In this document: positions 8,149-15,889 of the stretch, piece by piece
How positions within the stretch are numbered: the first letter of the stretch is position 1
Layout: each line of letters begins with the position of its first letter
Origin: Streptomyces sp. NBC_00704
Lineage (GTDB): Bacteria; Actinomycetota; Actinomycetes; Streptomycetales; Streptomycetaceae
Length of the DNA stretch: 64,000 nt
NCBI RefSeq assembly: GCF_036226605.1
Contig: NZ_CP109000.1
Span: forward strand, 2,228,501 to 2,292,500
Direction: 5' to 3'
Translations under genes and position numbers: made by a program
The notes under the pieces: generated by a model
Told to the model about the DNA's origin: nothing
Databases searched by the model: none
The model's input: only the letters and a program-made list of their open reading frames with translations

Positions 8149-8234
8149 AGGAAACACCCTCGTGACAAGTGAGCAGCCTCGTTCGGTATCTCGTACATAG
8201 CGGCGTACGCTCCCCTATCCGTCAGGAGGCGCGC

Positions 8235-8996
8235 ATGTCGCGCAGGAGAACAGTCGCCACGAAGAAGAAGATCGCGCTGCTCGTCAGCGCGGCGGCGGTC
8301 GCGGGCGCCGGGGCCTTCGTGATGGCGAACACCTCGAACGCCGCCCAGACGCCGCAGAACGCGACGCCGCTGTCGGCCGCGAACTCGACGGTCTGTCAGG
8401 GACTCGCCACCGCGCTCGGCAACAACCAGAAGTTCATCGACGGTCAGCGGGCCGCTCCGGACGCGCAGTCCGAGGCGCGGATCGCCAACCGCGAGGCGGT
8501 CATCGCGCAGATCAAGGTCCAGCAGAAGGCGTCCGGGTGCGCCGTCGGGGAGTCGGCTCAGGACTCCCAGGCGGGCGGCTCCCAGACGGGCGGGGCACAG
8601 CAGGGCGGGGCACAGCAGGGCGGGGGGCAGGCCCAGCCCTCGCAGGCGGCCTCCGCCCCCGCGGGGAACGGCGGCAACGCCGGGAACGCCGGGAACGCCG
8701 GGAACGCCGGGAACAACGGCGCCGCGGGAAACGGTGGCGCCGCCTCCGGCCGCCAGGTCTGCAACGGTTCCACGGTCACCCTGTCGGGCGAGGCCGGCGC
8801 CCCGGCGGCGTCGAGCAACCAGTTCCCGGCCGGGACCAAGCTGAAGGTCACCAACCTGGACAACAACAAGTCCACGACCGTCGAGGTGACCTCGGTCTCC
8901 GGCAGTTGCGCCCTGCTCAACAACGCGGCCTTCGAACAGGTCCGCGAGCCCGGCAAGTTCCTCATCCGGCGGGCCCTGATCGAGAAGGTGGGGTGA
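8235..8996 (+). CDS. secreted protein with Cys-bounded helical domain, Gln/Gly/Asn linker and RlpA-like C-terminus
   Basis: A 253-residue exported protein. Residues 1-36 are a signal segment (basic start, hydrophobic core IALLVSAAAVAGAGAFVMA, then NAAQT). Residues about 50-107 form a helical region bounded by single Cys residues (TVCQGL and ASGCAV). Residues about 111-171 are a Gly/Gln/Asn/Ala linker with GGAQQ and NAG repeats. The last 80 residues (VCNGSTVTLSGEAGA, then GTKLKVTNLDNNKSTTVEV and LLNNAAFEQV) resemble a double-psi beta-barrel of the RlpA/expansin type, by pattern only. AGGAGG precedes the ATG. The layout parallels the DUF1996 gene at 15890. A cell-wall role is inferred. Confidence 0.7.
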   Translation: MSRRRTVATKKKIALLVSAAAVAGAGAFVMANTSNAAQTPQNATPLSAANSTVCQGLATALGNNQKFIDGQRAAPDAQSEARIANREAVIAQIKVQQKASGCAVGESAQDSQAGGSQTGGAQQGGAQQGGGQAQPSQAASAPAGNGGNAGNAGNAGNAGNNGAAGNGGAASGRQVCNGSTVTLSGEAGAPAASSNQFPAGTKLKVTNLDNNKSTTVEVTSVSGSCALLNNAAFEQVREPGKFLIRRALIEKVG

Positions 8997-8999
8997 GGC

Positions 9000-9881
9000 T
9001 CAGCCGTCGAGGAAGGCGATGACCCGGCGGGCCGCGTCCTCGGGGAGGGCGGACGGCAGCGCGTGGTGAGAGACGTCCGGGACGACGACCGTCTCCAGAT
9101 CGCGCACCGCCGCCCTCGCCCGGGCCGCCGGCCCGTATGCGAAGGGGTCCGCCCCACTCGGGAGGAGCCGAGGGCGCGCCGAGGTCCTGCTGTTCGCGGC
9201 CACGAGCAGCAGGACCGGCGAGTCCAGCCCTCGCAGGGCCTCGGGCCGCGGGCGCGAGCCGGTCACCGGCCGACGCGCCGGGAATCCGGCGGCCGCCTCC
9301 TGCAACCGCAGACAGTCGGGGTCCAGTCCCGCCCCGCCGGTCTCCCACTCCAGGAAGGCGCGCACCCGGCGCGGGGTGGGCCGCACCAGCATCGGCAGGG
9401 CGCGCAGCAGGTACGTCGTCGCGAACCCGGCGAAGCACTGGGTCGGGTCGAGGAGGAACAGGCGACGCACCCGCTCGGGGGCGCGCAGCGCGAGGCGGAG
9501 CGCGAGCCAGCCGCCGTAGGAGTGGCCGCCGACGTCCGCGCGGTCGACGCCGAGGCCGGTGAGCACCGCGTCCAGCCAGGCGTCGAGGTCGGCGAGGGTG
9601 CGCACCCCGTCGCCGGTGCTGCGGCCCGCCGCCCCGACGAGATCGAGGGCGTACACCCGCCGCACCCGCGCGAGACCGGCCGCCTGGGCGTACCAGGACG
9701 CCGAGGTCGCTCCCCCGCCGCCCGGCAGGAGCAGCACCGGGGGCGCGTCGCGCGGGCCACAGGCGTTGACGTACGCGGCGCCGTACGGGGTGGGGACCCG
9801 GACGGCCTCGCGGTCGGCCGGCCATCTGGCCATGACGGTCTCGTAGGCCGCCTGGAAAGCCTCGTCGTCGTACGCGTTCAT
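9000..9881 (-). CDS. alpha/beta hydrolase
   Basis: A 293-residue alpha/beta-hydrolase-fold protein. The nucleophile elbow is GHSYGG, the oxyanion region VLLLPGGGGATSASWY, the acid probably lies near the strand SPVLLLVAANSRT, and the His is in VPDVSHHALP near the end. There is no signal peptide, so it is cytoplasmic; the substrate cannot be deduced. It is transcribed divergently from a MarR regulator across an 85-base gap that holds a tandem palindromic operator, so it is very likely a target of that regulator. Confidence 0.85.
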   Translation of the reverse strand: MNAYDDEAFQAAYETVMARWPADREAVRVPTPYGAAYVNACGPRDAPPVLLLPGGGGATSASWYAQAAGLARVRRVYALDLVGAAGRSTGDGVRTLADLDAWLDAVLTGLGVDRADVGGHSYGGWLALRLALRAPERVRRLFLLDPTQCFAGFATTYLLRALPMLVRPTPRRVRAFLEWETGGAGLDPDCLRLQEAAAGFPARRPVTGSRPRPEALRGLDSPVLLLVAANSRTSARPRLLPSGADPFAYGPAARARAAVRDLETVVVPDVSHHALPSALPEDAARRVIAFLDG

Positions 9882-9907
9882 GAAGCCCCGCTCCCCTGCC
9901 TTCCGAT

Positions 9908-9946
9908 ATCATCTCGCTCAGCGAGAGACTCGCTGAGCGAGATGAT
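9908..9946. promoter_or_regulatory. tandem palindromic operator for the MarR regulator
   Basis: An 18-bp perfect inverted repeat (9908-9925 against 9929-9946, loop AGA). Each arm is itself a palindrome: CTCGCTCAGCGAG at 9913-9925 and CTCGCTGAGCGAG at 9929-9941, spaced 16 bp centre to centre. It lies between the divergent hydrolase and marR-type genes, 21 bases before the latter's ATG. Two dimer sites would allow control of both genes. Confidence 0.8.
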
Positions 9947-9966
9947 AGCCGAGGGAGCGCCGCGGT

Positions 9967-10416
9967 ATGCCGTCCGACGACCCGCACCTGGAGACCGTGC
10001 ACCTGCTGCGCGCGGCGACGGTCGAACTCGGGCTGCACAGCGCCCGGTTCGCCCAGCACAACGGCATGCACCCGACGGACGTGCGCGCGCTGATCGTCCT
10101 CATGGACGCGCGCCGGGCCGGCGAGGAGACGACGACGGGGCGGCTCGGGGCCGCGCTCGGCCTGAACTCGGCGGGCACGACGGCCCTCGTCGACCGGCTG
10201 GAGCGCGCCGGGCACGCGCGGCGGGTGCGCGGCGCCGCGGACCGCCGCCGGGTCGTCGTCGAGGTCGACGAGCGCGCGGTGGAGCTGGGCCAGGCATTCT
10301 TCGGTCCGCTCATCGCGCGCGTGGCCGGCCTGCTGGAGGAATACGACGAGCGCGAGCGGGCCGCGATCCACGGCTTCCTGGAGGGCGTGCGCCGGGCCGC
10401 GGCCGAGGCGGGCTGA
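9967..10416 (+). CDS. MarR-family transcriptional regulator
   Basis: A 149-residue winged-helix regulator. The helix-turn-helix region reads TTGRLGAALGLNSAGTTALV, followed by the wing HARRVRGAADRRRVVVEV, a standard MarR layout flanked by dimerisation helices. It starts at ATG 9967 with GAGGGAG upstream. The divergent alpha/beta hydrolase and the double palindrome between them point to local repression relieved by a small ligand. No redox Cys is present. Confidence 0.88.
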   Translation: MPSDDPHLETVHLLRAATVELGLHSARFAQHNGMHPTDVRALIVLMDARRAGEETTTGRLGAALGLNSAGTTALVDRLERAGHARRVRGAADRRRVVVEVDERAVELGQAFFGPLIARVAGLLEEYDERERAAIHGFLEGVRRAAAEAG

Positions 10417-10493
10417 CACACCGACCGTTCTCTCCCGGGCCACCTCTCCCCCGGCGGCGTCCCGTCGCGTGAGGCCGGCCACACCAGCGCCAG

Positions 10494-10531
10494 GTAACAC
10501 GGGGTTCACATTCGAGCAATGACCGGGAAAT
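10494..10531 (+). promoter_or_regulatory. probable GlnR/GlnRII operator of glnII
   Basis: Four pentamers spaced by exactly six bases: GTAAC (10494), TTCAC (10505), GCAAT (10516) and GAAAT (10527). This is the 11-bp-phased a-site/b-site layout (gTnAC-N6-GaAAC, twice) known for GlnR in actinomycetes. The first and last boxes match well and the middle ones partly. It lies about 100-135 bases before the glnII start. Confidence 0.55.
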
Positions 10532-10629
10532 CGCCTGTTGACAAGCTTCGGGACAAACAGGCGGCGCCCCAGTGCCGCAGCGCCGCAGCACCCGCACGTG
10601 CGTCAGACACACCCCGAAGGAAGTGGCCC

Positions 10630-11661
10630 GTGACCTTCAAGGCTGAGTACATCTGGATCGACGGCACCCAGCCGACGGCGAAGCTCCGTTCCAAGACGAA
10701 GATCATCGAGGGCGCTCCCGCCGGTCTCGACGCGCTGCCGATCTGGGGCTTCGACGGGTCCTCCACGAACCAGGCCGAGGGCCACGCCTCGGACCGCGTC
10801 CTCAAGCCGGTCTTCACCTGCCCGGACCCGGTCCGCGGCGGCGACGACATCCTCGTCCTGTGCGAGGTCCTCAACATCGACATGACGCCGCACGAGTCCA
10901 ACACCCGTGCCGCGCTCGCCGAGGTGTCCGAGCGGTTCGCCGCCCAGGAGCCTATCTTCGGCATCGAGCAGGAGTACACGTTCTTCCAGGACGGCTACCC
11001 GCTCGGCTTCCCCAAGGGCGGCTTCCCCGCCCCGCAGGGCGGCTACTACTGCGGCGTGGGCGCGGACGAGATCTTCGGCCGCGAGGTCGTCGAGGCGCAC
11101 CTCGACAACTGCCTCGCCGCCGGTCTCGGCATCTCCGGCATCAACGCCGAGGTCATGCCCGGCCAGTGGGAGTTCCAGGTCGGTCCGCTGGCCCCGCTGG
11201 AGGTCTCCGACCAGCTGTGGGTGGCCCGCTGGCTGCTCTACCGCACCGCCGAGGACTTCGGCGTCGCCGCGACCCTCGACCCGAAGCCGGTCAAGGGCGA
11301 CTGGAACGGCGCCGGCGCGCACACCAACTTCTCCACCAAGGCGATGCGCGAGGGCTACGACGCGATCATCACCGCGTGCGAGTCGCTCGGCGAGGGCTCC
11401 AAGCCGCTCGACCACGTCAAGAACTACGGCGCCGGCATCGACGACCGTCTGACCGGTCTGCACGAGACCGCCCCGTGGAACGAGTACTCCTACGGCGTCT
11501 CCGACCGCGGCGCCTCGGTGCGCATCCCGTGGCAGGTCGAGAAGGACGGCAAGGGCTACATCGAGGACCGCCGCCCGAACGCCAACGTCGACCCGTACCT
11601 GGTGACCCGGCTGATCGTGGACACCTGCTGCTCCGCGCTGGAGAAGGCCGCCCAGGTCTGA
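10630..11661 (+). CDS. glnII: glutamine synthetase type II (eukaryotic type)
   Basis: A 343-residue GSII enzyme that makes glutamine from glutamate, ammonia and ATP in the cytoplasm. Typical marks are the start TFKAEYIWIDG, IWGFDGSSTNQA, the metal-binding FGIEQEYTF, MPGQWEFQVGP, GAGAHTNFST, and NEYSYGVSDRGASVRIP. GSII is not adenylylated by GlnE. GTG 10630 has GAAGGAAG upstream and gives the family N-terminus; more upstream codons are in frame but not conserved in character. A GlnR-like operator precedes it and a strong terminator follows, so it is probably monocistronic and nitrogen-regulated. Orthologous to S. coelicolor SCO2210 by memory. Confidence 0.97.
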   Translation: MTFKAEYIWIDGTQPTAKLRSKTKIIEGAPAGLDALPIWGFDGSSTNQAEGHASDRVLKPVFTCPDPVRGGDDILVLCEVLNIDMTPHESNTRAALAEVSERFAAQEPIFGIEQEYTFFQDGYPLGFPKGGFPAPQGGYYCGVGADEIFGREVVEAHLDNCLAAGLGISGINAEVMPGQWEFQVGPLAPLEVSDQLWVARWLLYRTAEDFGVAATLDPKPVKGDWNGAGAHTNFSTKAMREGYDAIITACESLGEGSKPLDHVKNYGAGIDDRLTGLHETAPWNEYSYGVSDRGASVRIPWQVEKDGKGYIEDRRPNANVDPYLVTRLIVDTCCSALEKAAQV

Positions 11662-11676
11662 TCCCCGCACGTGTCA

Positions 11677-11714
11677 CGAGGGGCGCCCGCCGACTGTCCG
11701 GCGGGCGCCCCTCG
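11677..11714 (+). terminator. terminator of glnII
   Basis: A perfect 16-bp stem, 11677-11692 with 11699-11714 around the loop ACTGTC, starting 16 bases after the glnII stop. Confidence 0.85.
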
Positions 11715-11805
11715 CCGTCGCTCCGGGGCCGGCGCCGCGCCGGGGGCGCGTCCACGCTGTGAGAGGAGGCTCCTGCGACGGGCGGGCGTCTGCTTCAATG
11801 GGGGC

Positions 11806-11928
11806 ATGGTCGGCTTCCAGAAGAACACCGCGACGGGTCGCCTCGACCTCGAGCCGTTCTGGCCCTCCCGTCAGCACCACGACTTCGACCGGGTGTGTTG
11901 CCGCGCGACGAACGCGCGGGCCCTCTAA
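11806..11928 (+). CDS. putative 40-residue leader peptide upstream of the GlnRII-like gene
   Basis: A short reading frame with GGGGG just before its ATG. It encodes a peptide ending SRQHHDFDRVCCRATNARAL. The SRxHxDxxR followed by Cys pattern resembles the actinobacterial leader peptides I remember (S-R-R-H-x-D-L-x-R ... C), some of which control translation or transcription in response to cysteine supply. It ends 116 bases before the winged-helix regulator. A small GGCC-TTC-GGCC hairpin lies in that gap. Regulation by ribosome stalling at the adjacent Cys codons is an inference. Confidence 0.55.
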   Translation: MVGFQKNTATGRLDLEPFWPSRQHHDFDRVCCRATNARAL

Positions 11929-12044
11929 AGCCGTACACCCGGCCTTCGGCCAGCGCGCACGACGTACGTCCTCGACGAGCCCGATCACGCATCGCGGCCG
12001 TCGTCCTCCCCGACGAACTCCTCGCGCGAAAGAGCTGACGTCTC

Positions 12045-12629
12045 ATGGCGACCACCCGTACCCTCTCCTCCGCTCCCGCCCTCCCCGCCGCCGCCCCGGC
12101 CGGCGCCGCCCGTCACCGGCTGCGCGCCGTCGACCGGGACGAGGTGGTCGACGTCGCGGACTTCCTGCCGCCCGGCGCGACCTGGCTGCCCGCCCCCCAG
12201 CACACCCTGCCCGCCCTGCCGGGCCGGCCGCCGATGGTCGGCTACCTGGTGCTCGTGCCCGCCGACCGGCAGCCGCCGTTCCTGCCCGTGGCAGTGCCGG
12301 AGCGGCCCGCGGCCGACGAGGCCGGGCCCGACGGACACCCGCTCGTGCGGATCGACACCGTGCAGCGCACCGCCGAGGTGGACGGGCGCCGACTCGACCT
12401 CACCTACCTGGAGTTCGAACTGCTCGCGCACCTCGTGGCGCACCCGAACCGGGTGCACACCCGCGACCAGCTCGTCACCACCGTGTGGGGCTACGGCCAC
12501 GTCGGCGACGGCCGCACGGTCGACGTCCACATCGCCCGGCTGCGCCGCAAGCTGGGCGCCCAGCACCGTCAGTCCATCCAGACGGTGCGCCGCGTCGGCT
12601 ACAAGTACACCCCGCCGGTCACCCGCTGA
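12045..12629 (+). CDS. OmpR/PhoB-type winged-helix regulator, GlnRII-like
   Basis: A 194-residue protein. A C-terminal trans_reg_C winged helix (about residues 100-192) has the marks LTYLEFELLAHLVAHPNRVH, VDVHIARLRRKLG and TVRRVGYKY. The N-terminal 95 residues are Ala/Pro-rich and are not a receiver domain: no phospho-acceptor Asp motif is visible. S. coelicolor carries an OmpR-type regulator called GlnRII (SCO2213) next to glnII that binds the same nitrogen promoters as GlnR, and position and family fit. The assignment rests on context and memory. It is preceded by a leader-like ORF and followed by an epimerase gene 66 bases on. Confidence 0.72.
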   Translation: MATTRTLSSAPALPAAAPAGAARHRLRAVDRDEVVDVADFLPPGATWLPAPQHTLPALPGRPPMVGYLVLVPADRQPPFLPVAVPERPAADEAGPDGHPLVRIDTVQRTAEVDGRRLDLTYLEFELLAHLVAHPNRVHTRDQLVTTVWGYGHVGDGRTVDVHIARLRRKLGAQHRQSIQTVRRVGYKYTPPVTR

Positions 12630-12695
12630 CCCGCCCCCTCTGCCGACGGCAGAGGGCGGTTGGCTTCCGGGCGCGCACCGGGCACAGTCACCGGC

Positions 12696-13739
12696 ATGAG
12701 ACTTCTGGTGCTGGGCGGAACGGAGTTCGCGGGACGGGCCGTCGTGGAGGCGGCCCTCGCACGCGGCTGGGACGTGACGGTCCTCAACCGGGGACGGCAG
12801 GCCGCCGCCCCCGGCGTCCGGTCGCTGACCGGCGACCGGACCGCGCCCGGCGGCCTGGCCGCGCTCGACGCCCCCGGCGAAGGCGACTGGGACGCCGTCG
12901 TCGACACGTGGTCGGCGGCCCCGCGCGCGGTGCACGAGGCGGCGCGGCTGCTGCGCGGCCGCGCCCGCCGGTACGTATACGTCTCCAGCTGCTCGGTGTA
13001 CGCGTGGGCCCCACCCGCCGGGTACACCGAGGACGCGCCGGTCGTCGAGGGCGCCGCGCCCGACGCCGGGCAGAGCGACTACGCGCGGGACAAGCGCGGC
13101 GGCGAACTGGCCGCCCTCGACGGATTCGGCGAGCGCGACAGCGTCCTCGTACGGGCCGGGCTGCTCCTCGGTCCGTACGAGAACGTGGGCCGGCTGCCCT
13201 GGTGGCTGACCCGGATCGCCCGCGGCGGCCCGGTCCTCGCGCCCGGCCCGCACGACCTGCCCCTGCAGTACGTCGACGTCCGCGACCTCGCCGGGTGGAT
13301 CCTGGGCGCGGTCGAGCAGGAGCTGAGCGGGCCGTACAACCTGATGAGCCCGCAGGGCCACACGACGATGGGCGGGCTGCTGGAGGCGTGCGTGCGGGCC
13401 ACCGGCTCGGACGCCGAACTGCGCTGGACGGCGCCGCGGACCGTGCTCGACGCGGGCATCGAGCCGTGGACCGAGCTGCCCGTGTGGGTGCCGCCGGGCA
13501 CCGACCTGCACGACGCCCTGCACGCGGCCGACGTCTCGCGGGCGGTCGCCGCGGGGCTCGTCTGCCGTCCGGTCGGGGAGACCGTCGCCGACACCTGGAG
13601 CTGGCTGGCGTCGATCGGCGGCGTCGCGCCCCAGCGTCCCGACCGGCCCCGCAGGACGCTGGACCCGGAGGTCGAGGCGAAGGTCCTCGCGGCGGGCGGC
13701 GGCGCGGGCACGGGGGGTGTATCTGGCACCACCTCCTGA
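12696..13739 (+). CDS. NAD(P)-dependent epimerase/dehydratase (extended SDR-like)
   Basis: A 347-residue Rossmann-fold protein. The nucleotide-binding start is MRLLVLGGTEFAGRAVVEAA with a GGTxxxGR fingerprint. YVYVSSCSVYAW fits the extended-SDR core strand, and the Tyr-x-x-x-Lys catalytic pair is probably in DYARDKRGGE. A C-terminal substrate domain follows. Enzymes of this type act on nucleotide sugars or reduce small carbonyls; the substrate is not deducible. ATG 12696 gives the correct Rossmann N-terminus. It follows the winged-helix regulator and precedes a two-component system on the same strand. Confidence 0.82.
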   Translation: MRLLVLGGTEFAGRAVVEAALARGWDVTVLNRGRQAAAPGVRSLTGDRTAPGGLAALDAPGEGDWDAVVDTWSAAPRAVHEAARLLRGRARRYVYVSSCSVYAWAPPAGYTEDAPVVEGAAPDAGQSDYARDKRGGELAALDGFGERDSVLVRAGLLLGPYENVGRLPWWLTRIARGGPVLAPGPHDLPLQYVDVRDLAGWILGAVEQELSGPYNLMSPQGHTTMGGLLEACVRATGSDAELRWTAPRTVLDAGIEPWTELPVWVPPGTDLHDALHAADVSRAVAAGLVCRPVGETVADTWSWLASIGGVAPQRPDRPRRTLDPEVEAKVLAAGGGAGTGGVSGTTS

Positions 13740-13791
13740 GCGGGGACCTCGGCCCCGTGACCGCCGCTCGGCGGTCCGCGAGACTGACGCC

Positions 13792-15072
13792 ATGAACGCC
13801 AACACGCAAAGCGGCAGCATGGGCACGCAGGCCCGGGCGGCGGCGCTCGCCTCCGGCCGGTCCCTCCTCCTGGCCCTGGTCTGCCTGCCCGAGGCCATCC
13901 TGTGCTACACGGTCGCCGTCGTCTCGATCGCGCTCGTCCCGGTCGTGGGGGTCGGGCTGGTCACGACGCCGTGGGCGCTCACCTGGGTGCGGTCCTTCGC
14001 CGACCGGCGCCGGGCCCTCGCGGAGAAGTGGTGCGGCATACGCATCCCGTCCGCCTACCGGCCGGTGCCGCGGGACGCGAAGCCGTGGGTGCGCGCGTCC
14101 GCGATGCTCCGGGACCCGGCGACCTGGCGTGATCTGCGGTGGCTGCTGGTCGACATGACGGCCGGATACTTCACCGCGCTGCTGCCGGCCGCGCTGGCCC
14201 TCTACGCGGTGGAGGGCTTCGCGCTGGCGGCGGGGATGTGGCGGGTGTACCGCAACGCGACCGGCGACACCTACTGGTACGGCTTCGTGCCGGTCACCGA
14301 CCAGGCGTCGGCCTTCGGCGCGGCGGCCCTGGCCTGCGTGCTCCTGGCGCTCGCCTACTTCCACACCCCGCGCCTGCTGACGAACCACTTCCGCCTCACC
14401 CGGTCCTTGCTCGCCCCCAGCCAGGCCGAACTGACCGAGCGCGTAAGGGTGTTGACCGAGACCCGGCGGGACGCCGTGGACTCCTCCGCCGCCGAGCTGC
14501 GTCGCATCGAGCGGGATCTGCACGACGGCGCCCAGGCCCGGCTGGTGGCGATGGGCATGGATCTCGGAACCGTCGAGATGCTCGTCGACAAGAACCCCGA
14601 GAAGGCCAAGGAACTCCTCGCGCAGGCCCGCCGGTCGTCCGCCGAGGCGCTCGGCGAACTGCGCGACCTGGTGCGCGGCATCCATCCGCCGGTGCTGGCC
14701 GAGCGCGGACTGGGCGACGCGGTGCGGGCGCTGGCGCTGCGGCTGCCCATCGCGACGGAGGTCGAGGTGGAGCTGCCGGGCCGGGCGCAGGCGCCGGTGG
14801 AGTCGGCCGCCTACTTCGCGGTGAGCGAGGCGCTCACCAACGCCGTCAAGCACTCCGGCGCCGACCGGATCTGGGTGGACCTGCGGCACTCGGACGGCAG
14901 TCTGCGGATCTCGGTCACCGACAACGGCAGGGGCGGCGCGGTGATCGGGGCGGGCTCGGGCCTGACCGGACTCGAACGGCGGCTCGGTACATTCGACGGT
15001 GTCCTGGCCGTCGGCTCGCCCGCCGGCGGTCCCACCATGGTGACCATGGAGATCCCTTGCGTGTTGTCCTAG
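13792..15072 (+). CDS. NarL-type sensor histidine kinase
   Basis: A 426-residue membrane kinase. The N-terminal half has about four hydrophobic segments in the Streptomyces Sensor-domain arrangement (starting LLLALVCLPEAILCYTVAVV). A coiled segment leads to the HisKA_3 box ERDLHDGAQARL with phospho-acceptor His244. A HATPase_c domain follows, with SEALTNAVKHS (N box) and VTDNGRGG (G1 box). The stimulus is unknown. The gene overlaps its response-regulator partner by 16 bases, so the pair is translationally coupled. Confidence 0.9.
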   Translation: MNANTQSGSMGTQARAAALASGRSLLLALVCLPEAILCYTVAVVSIALVPVVGVGLVTTPWALTWVRSFADRRRALAEKWCGIRIPSAYRPVPRDAKPWVRASAMLRDPATWRDLRWLLVDMTAGYFTALLPAALALYAVEGFALAAGMWRVYRNATGDTYWYGFVPVTDQASAFGAAALACVLLALAYFHTPRLLTNHFRLTRSLLAPSQAELTERVRVLTETRRDAVDSSAAELRRIERDLHDGAQARLVAMGMDLGTVEMLVDKNPEKAKELLAQARRSSAEALGELRDLVRGIHPPVLAERGLGDAVRALALRLPIATEVEVELPGRAQAPVESAAYFAVSEALTNAVKHSGADRIWVDLRHSDGSLRISVTDNGRGGAVIGAGSGLTGLERRLGTFDGVLAVGSPAGGPTMVTMEIPCVLS

Positions 15073-15713
15073 CCGAAGACCTCTTCCTGTTGCGGGACGG
15101 TCTCGTCCGGCTGCTGGAGGCCTACGACTTCGAGATCGCCGCCGCCGTCGAGTCCGGGCCCGAACTGGAGCGGGCCCTCGCCGAACTGGAGCCGGACGTC
15201 GCCGTCGTCGACGTCCGGCTCCCGCCCACGCACACGGACGAGGGGCTTCAGTGCGCGCTGGAGGCCCGCCGCAGGCGGCCGGGGCTTCCGGTGCTCGTGC
15301 TCTCCCAGCACGTCGAGCAGCTGTACGCGCGCGAGCTGCTCGCCGACGGCAGCGGCGGGGTCGGCTACCTGCTGAAGGACCGGGTCTTCGACGCGGAGCA
15401 GTTCGTGGACGCGGTGCGGCGGGTCGCCGCGGGCGGCACGGCGATGGACCCGCAGGTGATCCAGCAGTTGCTGGCGCGGCGGGCCAACGACGGCCGCGGG
15501 CCGGTGGACCGGCTCACCCCGCGCGAACGGGAGGTGCTGGAGCTGATGGCGCAGGGCAGGTCGAACGGGGCGATCGCGGGCAGCCTGGTGGTCACCGAGC
15601 GGGCCGTCGCCAAACACACCGCGAACATTTTCGTGAAGCTGGGCCTGGAGGTCTCGGACGACGACAACCGCAGGGTGCTGGCGGTTCTGGCCTATCTGGA
15701 CCGAGGTCTGTGA
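15057..15713 (+). CDS. NarL/LuxR-type response regulator, TTG start
   Basis: A 218-residue response regulator: receiver domain at residues 1-118 with acidic pocket AED (about 7) and phospho-acceptor Asp52 in VVDVRLP, a Lys in YLLKDRV, then a LuxR/NarL helix-turn-helix (LTPREREVLELMAQGRSNGA and AVAKHTANIFVKL). No ATG or GTG gives the family N-terminus. The TTG at 15057 reads LRVVLAED and has GGAG five bases upstream, inside the end of the kinase gene. This overlap makes the partnership clear. The target genes are unknown. Confidence 0.9.
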   Translation: MRVVLAEDLFLLRDGLVRLLEAYDFEIAAAVESGPELERALAELEPDVAVVDVRLPPTHTDEGLQCALEARRRRPGLPVLVLSQHVEQLYARELLADGSGGVGYLLKDRVFDAEQFVDAVRRVAAGGTAMDPQVIQQLLARRANDGRGPVDRLTPREREVLELMAQGRSNGAIAGSLVVTERAVAKHTANIFVKLGLEVSDDDNRRVLAVLAYLDRGL

Positions 15714-15889
15714 GTGATCAACTGCAGCTCGCTGTGAGGGGTTTGCGGAGGTTTTGTCGCAGCGGGCTCTCATGAATTTCTGAGCGGGCTGAACACCTGT
15801 GGGGCGTGATGCGTAAGGGAGGAAGCAGCTTCAGCTTCACTCCTGTCGGGCGCCTCGATGCTGCCCCGCAAGGAAGTCAGAGGAGTTCC

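Noticed and set aside
10538..10543. TTGACA as the -35 box of the glnII promoter
   Set aside because: No acceptable -10 hexamer lies 16-19 bases downstream; the sequence there is GCGGCG.
11759..13795. Long plus-strand frame covering the leader-like ORF, regulator and epimerase
   Set aside because: It is out of frame with two clear genes, and its translation is Arg/Pro/Ala-rich.
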